Source of the DNA: an uncultured Kangiella sp.
GTDB lineage: Bacteria > Pseudomonadota > Gammaproteobacteria > Enterobacterales > Kangiellaceae
Length of the DNA stretch: 64,000 nt
Reading direction: 5' to 3'
NCBI GenBank assembly: GCA_947503435.1
Contig: CANNDL010000002.1
Location: forward strand, 124,001 to 188,000
The notes under the pieces are model-generated. The model had not been told where the DNA came from and made no database searches. It saw only the letters and a list, made by a program, of their open reading frames with translations. A program made the position numbers and the translations under genes. The number at the start of each line of letters is the position of its first letter. Within the stretch, counting starts at the first letter, position 1. Below are positions 43,853-52,678 of this stretch, piece after piece.

Positions 43853-45732
43853 AACCATCCATCAGTGCCAAAACCATGCTCGCACGAAATCCTAGCTTAC
43901 TGGATCCCAATAGCTGGCCGATAGTAGACACCAGTGCATGGAAAACAGCCCTTCGAAAGGAGTATCAAAAGCGTTACCAAATGATGGTTGATTACTGCGA
44001 TGGTGAATCAGTGGATAATATTGCCGAAGCGTACGGACTCAGTGGTGCGCGGATCTACCAAATCGTGAACAAGTTTTTCGGCTCGTTTGATGAGCAGCCA
44101 CCTTTATTAACTTATTCACTAAAACCAAACACACCAATTCAAGAGAAAAAACAACGACGTTCACCATTGCCCACTCTTCAAAACCCCTCAGGTGCCAGTG
44201 GCAGTTTTCAGAAGTTACTCGAGACAGTGGATGGCTTGAAGGATCACCTGCTGAATGCCATCAAGCTAGCCATTAAAGACGCTCCGGAAGGCGAAAATAT
44301 ATCCATTAAACGATTTTTCCAGAAATTTACCTGTTATTTAAAAGAACGTAACTACCCGCTCGACCAATATCCCTTTACCCATGAAAAGCAAGGCTATGAA
44401 AGCTTACGACAGTGGTTGCATCGACAAATAGCCAAGTTAAGGGCTTCGCCACCAAGCGATCGTGCAATTATGCCCAAATGTCACATCATGAATGTGCTTG
44501 AATCCGTTCAATTGGACGAACAATTGTATGATGCCAGTGCGAGCGTTCTGATTATATTGAACGGTGCCACTCAAAAGATACGCATCGCCCGCTGTACTTT
44601 AATCATGGAAATTGACAAGGCAACAGAGTACATATTAGGTCACTCATTTATTTTGTGTCGCCATTGCGATCAAGACGATGTTCTCGTCACTATTAATAAA
44701 ATGTATTGCCCCGCTCAGCGCGAATTATCGTCTTCTCATTTTGAATACCATGACATAACAAAAGAACAGCAAGCGGCCATCAATTACCTGCCCCACATCC
44801 AATTAGGTGAATTGGCCCTCGATAATGCATTGAGTCATCATGCCAACACCATTTATCAACATGTGACTGGCAAGCTCAAAGCAACGATCCATTTTGGGCT
44901 GGTAAAAGCGCCTAAGGCCCGAAATTTAATCGAACACGCTTTTAAACTCTTAGGAGATGATGCTCACCGCAATAAAGCAACTCCAGGCTCGCACCCTAAG
45001 GATCCCAAAAAAGAGTCGTCCAAAAATTACAAAAAAGCGCCCGTTGTCTTGCTGAATGAATTAGAAGACATGATTGCGGTACTTATCGCTCAGCTTAATG
45101 CGCGAAAACGTCGTCACTTAGGGGGAGAGAGCCCTATTGAGCGCTTAACGCGGCTCATTGCCGAAGGGGCTTATTGGCGTCAACCCAAAATGGACTTTGG
45201 TGAGTTCGGCTTACATACCCGCACAATGTCACAACGCACTCTTCACGTATCAACCTCTGAGTGTCGCCTCCCCTATTTTAACTTTAAGAAAGTCCGCTAT
45301 CGTCTTATTAATAATGTACATCCCATTCCGCAATCCATAAAAATCACGGGGATCTATCACTCTCAGGACATTCGGCTCATTAAAATTTATGACGAAAATG
45401 GGAAGTTTTTGGGTGATGGACAAGTGCCCAAATCCTGGAGTTATCATCCTCATTCGGTAAAAACCCGAAGGTATGTTCTCAAGTACGTAAGCCAGTCTGA
45501 CTTAAAGTTAGATGACCCTGTAGGTCGTTACTATTTAGCGTCGTTAGAAAAAACACATCAACCATCAGGCGCACTCGAAGTTGTACGGCTGCATAATGAA
45601 ATTACGACCCTGAGTATTCATGAACCAGTAATATATGACTCACAGGAAAGTGATGTAGAAATCACAGAAGATATTGCTCAGTACTCGACTTTTAAAAATC
45701 ACAGTGTTATTGCGAACCATGAACAAATTTGA
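43849..45732 (+). CDS. tnsB: Transposase TnsB (DDE integrase superfamily)
   Basis: 627 residues, retroviral-integrase-like DDE transposase that binds the ends and cuts and joins the 3' ends. An N-terminal HTH (DNIAEAYGLSGARIYQIVNK) precedes the catalytic domain; candidate triad D223 (VQLDEQ), D325 (LALDNALSHH) and E362 (NLIEHAFKLL), with 36 residues between the last two. A C-terminal beta-barrel-like region with HLGGESPIERLTRLIAEG, as in TnsB/TniA, follows. It overlaps tnsC by 14 bases. Confidence 0.88.
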   Translation: MKPSISAKTMLARNPSLLDPNSWPIVDTSAWKTALRKEYQKRYQMMVDYCDGESVDNIAEAYGLSGARIYQIVNKFFGSFDEQPPLLTYSLKPNTPIQEKKQRRSPLPTLQNPSGASGSFQKLLETVDGLKDHLLNAIKLAIKDAPEGENISIKRFFQKFTCYLKERNYPLDQYPFTHEKQGYESLRQWLHRQIAKLRASPPSDRAIMPKCHIMNVLESVQLDEQLYDASASVLIILNGATQKIRIARCTLIMEIDKATEYILGHSFILCRHCDQDDVLVTINKMYCPAQRELSSSHFEYHDITKEQQAAINYLPHIQLGELALDNALSHHANTIYQHVTGKLKATIHFGLVKAPKARNLIEHAFKLLGDDAHRNKATPGSHPKDPKKESSKNYKKAPVVLLNELEDMIAVLIAQLNARKRRHLGGESPIERLTRLIAEGAYWRQPKMDFGEFGLHTRTMSQRTLHVSTSECRLPYFNFKKVRYRLINNVHPIPQSIKITGIYHSQDIRLIKIYDENGKFLGDGQVPKSWSYHPHSVKTRRYVLKYVSQSDLKLDDPVGRYYLASLEKTHQPSGALEVVRLHNEITTLSIHEPVIYDSQESDVEITEDIAQYSTFKNHSVIANHEQI

Positions 45733-46654
45733 TCACCCCATATTTGATCCCTTTTCACATGTGGAAACACGAGGGGAAATTAAACTATTTAAAGATCTTC
45801 AAGAGCGGATCTCCAAAAGACATCCTAGCGTGGTGATTGAAGGCGACTCTCGACTAGGCAAATCATCGATTATTAAAAATAAGAAGAATGCATTTAAAAC
45901 CCGTAAAGGTGAGCCGATCCCTATGATTTACACATCGATCTCTGAAACCGACAACAGAACCATACGAGACATCAACTACAACTTAGTCGACTACACATTG
46001 CTTACATTTAACAAAAATGCCGTTTCCAAAAACCTAGCAACCACCATGTTTGAGTTTATAGCGGACAAAGCTCATCAAAACAGTCAAAAGACGGCTATCT
46101 TGGTGCTAGACGAAGCCCATCATATGTCCGCGAAGCAATACCGGGCCATTTTAAACTTGACCAATAAATTCAATGTTTTCGACATCCGAATTTTTGTAAT
46201 TTCAATAGTCAATCGCGCCGAAGTTGAAAGCCTCTATATCCAAATGAAAAGATCGAATAACTCCGGAATATACAATCGATTTTTTAGCAAAAAAACAAGC
46301 TTTAAAGGCATACGTACTAAGACTGATGTGAAATTCATTCTTGATCAATACGATCAAACGCCATCATCCGATCGCGAGCCTAGAACCTATACTGAATTTT
46401 TCCTACCCAAGGACTTTAAAAAAGGATTTCGATTAACGGACCTCACAGATGATATTTGGGAAGTTTATCTGAAACATTATAAGAGCCCTATGAAACTAGT
46501 TGATTGGCCAGCAGAGCATTTCTTTGACATGTTAAACACCTTATTACCCGATTACTTGCATCAATACGGTCTTAGAGCTTATACCAAAGACATGATCGTA
46601 GACGCCATCGATAAGTCCGATCTAAAAAACTATACCGCTCATTATGGCTATTAA
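45719..46654 (+). CDS. tnsC: Transposition AAA+ regulator TnsC
   Basis: About 311 residues. The ATG at 45719 inside the tnsB end is preferred over an upstream TTG. Walker A is VIEGDSRLGKSSIIKNK and Walker B AILVLDEAHHM, with a sensor-like ISIVNRAEV. TnsC is the ATP-dependent matchmaker between target selector and transposase. It overlaps the tniQ gene by 11 bases, which shows a single transcript tnsA-B-C-D. Confidence 0.87.
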   Translation: MNKFDHPIFDPFSHVETRGEIKLFKDLQERISKRHPSVVIEGDSRLGKSSIIKNKKNAFKTRKGEPIPMIYTSISETDNRTIRDINYNLVDYTLLTFNKNAVSKNLATTMFEFIADKAHQNSQKTAILVLDEAHHMSAKQYRAILNLTNKFNVFDIRIFVISIVNRAEVESLYIQMKRSNNSGIYNRFFSKKTSFKGIRTKTDVKFILDQYDQTPSSDREPRTYTEFFLPKDFKKGFRLTDLTDDIWEVYLKHYKSPMKLVDWPAEHFFDMLNTLLPDYLHQYGLRAYTKDMIVDAIDKSDLKNYTAHYGY

Positions 46655-48251
46655 TCTTGGGAGCTACCTCAGCCTACCGCATGAAAGTCCAAACGCCATT
46701 ATTTGGCGAATAGCACAATGCAACCCCTCACTTAAACGTTCTCATTGGACAACCATGTTTAAACATTCAATATCTGATAATACCCAACGTTTTAAGAAAC
46801 ACCTCAACTTGGACAACTTAAGAGTATTAGATTATTACTGTAGAGACTTAACAGTTGAGGAACTTGACGAACTTAGCTCATTATCTTTGCCTAATTCAAT
46901 CAGTCAATGTCCGAAATGTGCAGAAGTACTTTATCATTCGTCTGCATTTGATCAGCGCTTTGTAAAACGATGCCCTATTCACAAAACTAGATTAACGAAT
47001 AAATGCCCGGCTTGTAAAAATTATTGGCCGCAAGGACTGGATATTGTTGCTAGGCAATGTGCTTTGTGTGGTGTCAAAAATGATCACTATCAATTTGTTG
47101 AGTTACGAAATAAGTTTCAGAATAAAAATTTCAAATTTTTTCACAGGGTCAGAACAAATGTGTTTATCTACAAACTGCAACGCGTTTCATGGCTATGGTG
47201 GGATTGCCAAGACTGGGGCTATGAATACAAAATCTGTCGTGCCGATGCCGAGCTCAGGAATGATTATTACGTTTCAGCTTCAAGGTATTACGGTTGGCAT
47301 CATAATAAAAACCCGGACATACCTCTGGGATATCCGGAAGAGTTTAAGCAGTGGACTCTAAAGGCACACGATAGACTCTCCGATGATATAAGAAATGCTA
47401 ATATTCGTCAGGGTTTTCAAAGATCCATGAAGCAGCACAAAAATTATCTGGAAAAGCATCATTGTCTTAGGCTCAAGTTACCATCATTCATAGTAAACGC
47501 TCGAATGGATGTTATTAACGATATTTATCAAAAGCTAAGCCAAATACACCCTCATAACCACTCACTAGTAAGAGTACAACAACAAGGATTTAAATCATTA
47601 GATAAGGACTGCCCTTATTGTTTAGTCTACAGTAATTGGCTCACAAGGCTATTAGCTTATGATATACGTCAAATACCATCTTACTCCATGCAAGAGAACC
47701 ACAAGCCTTTCTATTACTTTTGGGGGCTTAACCATAGATGTGTAACCCCTATGCCATGGCGTTACATTCAAGCGCCTCTATCAAATCATCGAGGTTTAAC
47801 CATATTTACAACCCACAAAATCCCCTCGGATATGCAAGCCTATTTATACAAAGCAGAACTCTATCAGTTATTCAGAGATATTTATTTTTACGTGACAAAA
47901 TACTATCAATTTTATCTTTATAACGACGGTAAACCGGCTTTCTATTTAGAGTTTAAAGAATTCTTACGACAAAAAGAAAGCCACTTTAGAAGCAATATAC
48001 GCTTTTTTTTAGGCTCAGAGATGGTATATACAGCAGTATCTAAAAACTTATTAGCACAAAACTTTCACATTAAAGCCCACAAGGTAGTTGATAACATGCT
48101 TGATAAGCAAAAGATGAATGCAAACCTTAAATCCCATACTTATGGATTAACCGACAGTGATCAATTTAATTTACACTATTTGATTATCAGAGAATATTAT
48201 TCAGCAGAAAATACTTATTTTACTTTTAATAAATTGCAAAAAGGAATGTAA
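46644..48251 (+). CDS. tnsD: Target selector TniQ/TnsD
   Basis: 535 residues. The TniQ domain is recognised by YLSLPHESPNAIIWRIAQ at the N terminus and the zinc-binding array CPKCAEVLYH, RCPIHKTRL, CPACKNYWP and CALCG. The long C-terminal part (to residue 535) exceeds the short TniQ of Tn5053-like elements and fits a TnsD-like protein that reads a specific chromosomal site. The site it recognises is not known; the island sits next to the 3' end of ohr. The direct repeat begins 14 bases after the stop. Confidence 0.82.
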   Translation: MAINLGSYLSLPHESPNAIIWRIAQCNPSLKRSHWTTMFKHSISDNTQRFKKHLNLDNLRVLDYYCRDLTVEELDELSSLSLPNSISQCPKCAEVLYHSSAFDQRFVKRCPIHKTRLTNKCPACKNYWPQGLDIVARQCALCGVKNDHYQFVELRNKFQNKNFKFFHRVRTNVFIYKLQRVSWLWWDCQDWGYEYKICRADAELRNDYYVSASRYYGWHHNKNPDIPLGYPEEFKQWTLKAHDRLSDDIRNANIRQGFQRSMKQHKNYLEKHHCLRLKLPSFIVNARMDVINDIYQKLSQIHPHNHSLVRVQQQGFKSLDKDCPYCLVYSNWLTRLLAYDIRQIPSYSMQENHKPFYYFWGLNHRCVTPMPWRYIQAPLSNHRGLTIFTTHKIPSDMQAYLYKAELYQLFRDIYFYVTKYYQFYLYNDGKPAFYLEFKEFLRQKESHFRSNIRFFLGSEMVYTAVSKNLLAQNFHIKAHKVVDNMLDKQKMNANLKSHTYGLTDSDQFNLHYLIIREYYSAENTYFTFNKLQKGM

Positions 48252-48259
48252 ATAGTTAA

Positions 48260-48288
48260 TGTCCGCTTAGTTCGAAAAGCGGACACTC
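48260..48288 (+). repeat. Island-flanking direct repeat, right copy, with palindrome
   Basis: Bases 48265-48288 match the left repeat (34255-34278) at 22 of 24 positions. The right copy also sits in a perfect inverted repeat TGTCCGCTT (48260-48268) / AAGCGGACA (48277-48285), with 5'-TGT and ACA-3' ends as in Tn7-type termini; in the left copy the left arm is lost. It could be a transposon end, a recombinase core site or a terminator. Confidence 0.6.
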
Positions 48289-48321
48289 GTAGAGTCAATT
48301 CAAGGTTCATGTAACTTCTAT

Positions 48322-48753
48322 TTAAACACTAACCTCTAAAGAAACATCTATATTGCCGCGAGTAGCATTCGAATAAGGGCAAACCTGATGCGATGCTTCA
48401 ACTAATTGCTCAGCAACTCCTTGCTCCATACCAGGCAAAGTAACGTGCAGTGCGGCATCAATGCCATAAGCTTCTCCAACTACACCAAGACTGACTTTGC
48501 TATCAATATGTAAATCTTCTGGTATGTTCACTTTCATCCGACCGGCAACCACTCGCATAGCGCCAATGAAGCAAGCCGCATAACCAGCTGCAAACAACTG
48601 CTCAGGATTAGTACCACTGTTGCCATCGCCACCCAGCTCTTTGGGACTGCCAATGCGAAGATCGAGCTGCTCATCGTTAGATTTGGCAGTACCGTTTTCA
48701 CGACCACCTGTTACTCGAACCTCTGCCGTATATAATTTTTTATCCAAGCTCAT
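48322..48753 (-). CDS. Organic hydroperoxide resistance protein Ohr
   Basis: 143 residues of the Ohr/OsmC family, a thiol peroxidase that detoxifies organic hydroperoxides. Both catalytic cysteines are visible in FAAGYAACFIGAM and EASHQVCPYSNATRGN, and the N-terminal YTAEVRVTGGRENG is typical of Ohr rather than OsmC. TAGGAG is 6 bases before the ATG. No OhrR regulator is adjacent. Its 3' end faces the island. Confidence 0.92.
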   Translation of the reverse strand: MSLDKKLYTAEVRVTGGRENGTAKSNDEQLDLRIGSPKELGGDGNSGTNPEQLFAAGYAACFIGAMRVVAGRMKVNIPEDLHIDSKVSLGVVGEAYGIDAALHVTLPGMEQGVAEQLVEASHQVCPYSNATRGNIDVSLEVSV

Positions 48754-48888
48754 CAGTTGCTCCTAATTTTGAAGTTGTTTCAATAGTATAATTTACATTT
48801 TAATCCATATAATTATCAACCCAAGTATCATAAGTAGCATAACAGCATTGCTTCGTCCTAAGACTATAGTTTGCTAATAACAAAAAAA

Positions 48889-50097
48889 TTATATTCTCAG
48901 CTTCAAACTTTTATAATGCCAATTAAGCCCTTCTGCTTTAGCAAGCTCCGCAGCTTGAAGATTTATTAAGTCAGTGTTTCCTGGTGTAATTCGCTGGTAG
49001 CTTTGTATCTTCATAAAGCTTTGAATACTTAATCCACTAGAATGCTGTGCGCTACCCATGGTAGGTAATGTGTGGTTAGGCCCCGAGCAGTAATCGCCTA
49101 ATGCAATGGCACTTTGTTCTCCGATAAACAATGAACCATAATTTTTAAGCTTGTCTTCGGAGATGGACTTTTTAGTTAATAGTAGATGTTCAGGAGCCAT
49201 ATCATTGGCGAATTGAATGATTTCTTCATCATCAGATGCAATAACCAATACAATTTGACCATTGACAAATAACTGCCTTAAGTCGTTATCAGAATTTATT
49301 TTTTGATAGCAAGTTTCTAATAATGCCAAGTCATTGGTAATCAAGATACTAAACGCATTGGGATCATGTTCTGCTTGCGCAGCCATATCGGCAACCAACA
49401 GTTCTATGTTAGAACTGTCATCTGCAATTATTAATAACTCGCTTGGGCCAGCAGGAGTATCAATAGCCACTCTTGAACGAACGAGTTGTTTCGCCATGTT
49501 TACGTATTGATTACCTGGTCCAACAATCATGTTAACTGGCTTTATAGAGTTATAGCCGTAAGTTAGAGCTGCTACTGCTTGAGCACCGCCAAGTTGAATG
49601 AATTCTGTGGCACCTGACAAGCTTGCTGCAGCAAGGATTGCCGGATTATTTGATGGACTACAGGCAATTCTAGTTTTTACACCAGCAATTTTGGCTGGGA
49701 TAAGCGTCATCAAAGCAGAAGAAATCAATGGATATCTACCACCCGGTATATAGGCTCCTATAGTTTCTATTGGGTGATAGCGATAGCCAAATTTTCCATA
49801 TTCATCTTCTATATAAGCTTCGCTCAAATTATCTTTTTGTAATTGGCAAAAAGATTCAATTCTTTTAGCAGCGAACTTTATCGAATCAGATAAAGTTTCA
49901 TCCAACTGATATTCATCAAAATGTTTAAGCTTGATCACGCAAGGCTCAAAACCATCTATTGCCTTACTGTATTTTTCAATAGCTGAATCACCCGACTCTG
50001 CTATTTCAGATAATATACTCTTAACAACACATTCGGCCTTTGTAAGGTTTTCAGTAACAGGTCGTTGCCATTCACTTGCTTTTATTGGTTTAAACAT
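48889..50097 (-). CDS. hisD: Histidinol dehydrogenase
   Basis: A 402-residue zinc enzyme that oxidises L-histidinol in two NAD-dependent steps to L-histidine. Seen: YHPIETIGAYIPGGRYPLIS, VNMIVGPGNQYVNMAK, DTPAGPSELLIIADD, AAQAEHDPNAFS and the C-terminal zinc/substrate region MAPEHLLL and DYCSGPNHTLPT. It is the last gene of the his operon here, whereas hisD is usually near the front. It overlaps the preceding gene by 8 bases. Confidence 0.94.
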   Translation of the reverse strand: MFKPIKASEWQRPVTENLTKAECVVKSILSEIAESGDSAIEKYSKAIDGFEPCVIKLKHFDEYQLDETLSDSIKFAAKRIESFCQLQKDNLSEAYIEDEYGKFGYRYHPIETIGAYIPGGRYPLISSALMTLIPAKIAGVKTRIACSPSNNPAILAAASLSGATEFIQLGGAQAVAALTYGYNSIKPVNMIVGPGNQYVNMAKQLVRSRVAIDTPAGPSELLIIADDSSNIELLVADMAAQAEHDPNAFSILITNDLALLETCYQKINSDNDLRQLFVNGQIVLVIASDDEEIIQFANDMAPEHLLLTKKSISEDKLKNYGSLFIGEQSAIALGDYCSGPNHTLPTMGSAQHSSGLSIQSFMKIQSYQRITPGNTDLINLQAAELAKAEGLNWHYKSLKLRI

Positions 50098-51328
50098 TAG
50101 AACGCGCTCCTAGCTCGTTAACAATTGACTTCCAAGGCACGCCCTTGCATTGAGCATTTACTAACGCAAAATAAATCAAATCCGCGGCTTCCCATTGCAC
50201 ATCTTGATAGCTTTCTGCTTCGATTAACTCATTGCATTCTTCCAACAATTTTTCATTCTGCAAATTTGGATCAGATAAAAGCCTAGAAGTATAAGAGCTT
50301 GTTTGTATACTCGATTTTCTTTTAGCGATTACTTTATCAAGTGTTGAGATATCAAAGCTTGAAGTTTGCGACGCAAAGCAACTGTATCGTTGCAGGTGAC
50401 AAGCTGAACTTTTTTGTTTTACTTGAAATAGCAAAGTATCGCCATCACAGTCATAATCTATATTTATTAATTCCTGTGTATTACCACTCGTCAATCCTTT
50501 CTGCCAAATTTCTTTGCGTGAGCGACTAAAATAAACACCTTTTCTTTGACTAATAGCTTGCAGTAATGAATCAGCACTTGAATAAGCTAGCATTAAAACT
50601 TTCTGTGTATCAATATCTTGAACCACGGTTGGAATTAAGTTTTGCTTTTCAAAATCTAAACACTCAAAGAAGGCTTCCTGCAGCTTAAAAACGCCTGTAT
50701 AAAGTGCCATGCCAATCTGAGCATTGGCTCCCTTTTGATTGATATAACGGATATCATCTAAATTTGAAATTCCACCTGCAATAGTCACTGGAATATCACT
50801 TATAGCCAATACTGACTCAATTCTATCTTTATCTAGTCCATTCAGAAGACCCTCATTTTTCACTTGGGTATATAAAAACTCTGAACAGTTTTCTTGAATT
50901 GAATGAATAACTTCAATCACATTAGCATCTTGTTGTTTAGTCCATCCGTCAGTCGTCCAACTATCGCCAATTGCATCTATGGCAAAAATCAGACGGGATT
51001 TAGGAAGCTTCTTAACAAACTCATTCTGACAAGCAGTCCCCATAATTATCTTTCTAGCTCCTGCTGCTAAGTATTCTCTTGCTGTTTCGTAATCTCTAAT
51101 ACCGCCGCCAACACGACAAGGTCTGATTGCTAGAAGCTCTTTTATCAAAGCTTTATTATCACCTTTTCCTAAGGCTGCATTTAAATCAATAATGGCTACT
51201 TCACCAAGCAATGAAAACTCTTCAAGCAATTGCTTTACATTATCTATTTCTACCTTTTTTTGATTAGGGTTACCCATTTGTAATTGAACGGCTTTACCGT
51301 CTAATAAGTCTATACTTGGAATTAACAT
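50090..51328 (-). CDS. hisA: HisA-HisI-HisE triple fusion (histidine steps 4, 3 and 2)
   Basis: 412 residues with three enzymes in one chain. Residues 1-224 form a HisA TIM barrel (IPSIDLLDGKAVQLQMGN with Asp7, VGGGIRDYETAREYL, FAIDAIGDSWTTDGWT, PVTIAGGISNLDDI). Residues 230-318 are the phosphoribosyl-AMP cyclohydrolase HisI (LIPTVVQDIDTQKVLMLAYS, YFSRSRKEIWQKGLTSGNT, DYDCDGDTLLF, CHLQRYSCF). Residues 328-412 are the HisE pyrophosphatase (SYTSRLLSD, KLLEECNELIEA, WEAADLIYFAL). The motif that is usually rDGTlxG in HisA reads NEGLLNG. HisI-HisE fusions are common; fusion to HisA is unusual. The three enzymes catalyse consecutive steps. Confidence 0.88.
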   Translation of the reverse strand: MLIPSIDLLDGKAVQLQMGNPNQKKVEIDNVKQLLEEFSLLGEVAIIDLNAALGKGDNKALIKELLAIRPCRVGGGIRDYETAREYLAAGARKIIMGTACQNEFVKKLPKSRLIFAIDAIGDSWTTDGWTKQQDANVIEVIHSIQENCSEFLYTQVKNEGLLNGLDKDRIESVLAISDIPVTIAGGISNLDDIRYINQKGANAQIGMALYTGVFKLQEAFFECLDFEKQNLIPTVVQDIDTQKVLMLAYSSADSLLQAISQRKGVYFSRSRKEIWQKGLTSGNTQELINIDYDCDGDTLLFQVKQKSSACHLQRYSCFASQTSSFDISTLDKVIAKRKSSIQTSSYTSRLLSDPNLQNEKLLEECNELIEAESYQDVQWEAADLIYFALVNAQCKGVPWKSIVNELGARSNV

Positions 51329-51338
51329 CTATGATTCC

Positions 51339-52115
51339 TCATTTCCTAATATTTATACTGTTCTTTGACAAATATGCTTTGACTTCACTAACTTCATATT
51401 CTTTTCGATGAAACATACCAGCAGCCAGCACGGCATCTGCACCTGCTTGAAAAGCTGTTAAAAAGTGACTCGGGGTTGAAGCGCCGCCAGATGCTATTAA
51501 TTGCACTCGGTTATTTTTACTTGCTCGCGATAACAGCTCATTATCAAATCCACTGTTAGTTCCATCTCTATCGATAGATGTCAGTAGGATCTCGCCAGCG
51601 CCTCTTGATTCGACTTCTTGGAGCCAATTGAGTGTTTGCAATCGAGTAACCTCTCTAGCTCCATTAGAAAATACCGTATCAACTCCATTACTATCTTTTT
51701 TACTGTCAACGGCAACACACAATGATTGGGAGCCGAAACTATCGGCTATTTGATTAATTAACTCCGGACTTTTAATCGCAGCCGTATTGAGAGCAACTTT
51801 ATCAGCGCCAGCATTTAAGTATTGATTCACATCACTTAAATTGTTCAAACCGCCACCTACAGTAAATGGGATACTCAAATTTTCAGCGACTTTGTTAACC
51901 ATATTAAGTGCCGCAGAGCGCTTTTCTTGAGTCGCAGTTATGTCGAGAAATACTATTTCATCCGCGCCCTGCTGTTCGTATTGACAAGCCAACTCAATAG
52001 GCTCACCCATATCTTTTATATTTTCGAAGTTGACCCCTTTTACAACCCGTCCATTAGCAATATCAAGACATACTATAATTCGAGACTTTAATTCTGAATT
52101 GATGATTATAGACAT
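51339..52115 (-). CDS. hisF: Imidazole glycerol phosphate synthase cyclase subunit
   Basis: A 258-residue TIM barrel. Catalytic Asp in RIIVCLDIANGRVVKGVNF and in LTSIDRDGTNSGFD; phosphate loops VGGGLNN and ASGGASTPSH. With HisH it makes imidazole glycerol phosphate and AICAR. It overlaps hisH by 10 bases. Confidence 0.95.
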   Translation of the reverse strand: MSIIINSELKSRIIVCLDIANGRVVKGVNFENIKDMGEPIELACQYEQQGADEIVFLDITATQEKRSAALNMVNKVAENLSIPFTVGGGLNNLSDVNQYLNAGADKVALNTAAIKSPELINQIADSFGSQSLCVAVDSKKDSNGVDTVFSNGAREVTRLQTLNWLQEVESRGAGEILLTSIDRDGTNSGFDNELLSRASKNNRVQLIASGGASTPSHFLTAFQAGADAVLAAGMFHRKEYEVSEVKAYLSKNSINIRK

Positions 52116-52678
52116 TTCGCCAACACCTCCAATCCATCTTTTCCAGACTTTTCCGGATGAAACTGAAAAGCTCGCAATCCCCTGGATTCTATTGCTGCTG
52201 TAAACGTTTCTTGATAGTTAACGTGTGCTGTAGCGAATTGTGTGGCTTTAACACCATACCCATTAACAAAATACACAACCTTATCTGATAGTAAGTTGGT
52301 TTTTGAATTCAAAGGCAGCCAACCTATAACCGGCTGCTTAGGCGTATCTAACTTGGTAACTGAATCGGGAAAAATTCCCAAACCGGGTATATCAGGATCC
52401 TCATCCGAATCTTGGAAAAAAATCTGCATTCCAACACAAATAGCGATTATGGGCTTCTTTGAAAAATACCATTGACGAATATAATGATCTAATTGTCGCT
52501 TACGCAAAGCTTGCATCACTTTTCCAAACCGGCCTTGGCCAGGAATAACCAAGACATCAATCTCATCGGTAGGCTCATCTAATATCGAAGCGATACAACC
52601 GAGTTTTGTAAATGCATAAATAACGCTTTTCACATTTCCTGCGTCGGTATTAATAATTCCAACTCTTTTTTGCATCAC
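52106..52678 (-). CDS. hisH: Imidazole glycerol phosphate synthase glutaminase subunit
   Basis: A 190-residue class I glutamine amidotransferase that supplies ammonia to HisF. The nucleophile Cys is in AICVGMQIFFQ and the His-Glu pair in FQFHPEKSG; VIPGQGRFG is the oxyanion region. Two adjacent ATG codons could serve as start. It overlaps hisB by 4 bases. Confidence 0.93.
   Translation of the reverse strand: MMQKRVGIINTDAGNVKSVIYAFTKLGCIASILDEPTDEIDVLVIPGQGRFGKVMQALRKRQLDHYIRQWYFSKKPIIAICVGMQIFFQDSDEDPDIPGLGIFPDSVTKLDTPKQPVIGWLPLNSKTNLLSDKVVYFVNGYGVKATQFATAHVNYQETFTAAIESRGLRAFQFHPEKSGKDGLEVLAKCL

Larger units (their letters stand above)
34255..48288. mobile_element. Tn7-like element or genomic island carrying Gabija and other defence-type cargo
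   Basis: The interval between isc and ohr contains a complete Tn7-like gene set (tnsA, tnsB, tnsC and a tniQ/tnsD gene), a tyrosine recombinase, a small regulator, and cargo: Gabija, a two-nuclease cassette with attC, a small membrane protein and an XRE pair. Direct repeats of 24 bases mark both edges of the coding content. The limits given are those repeats; the true transposon termini and the target duplication were not identified. The insertion lies beside the 3' end of ohr and upstream of the isc promoter. Confidence 0.7.

Noticed and set aside
46999-47361. 105-codon frame on plus inside tnsD
   Set aside because: Lies within a gene with intact zinc-finger motifs; a shadow frame.
34255-48288. 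CRISPR-associated transposon
   Set aside because: No repeat-spacer array and no cas genes between the flanks; the tniQ gene is long and TnsD-like.
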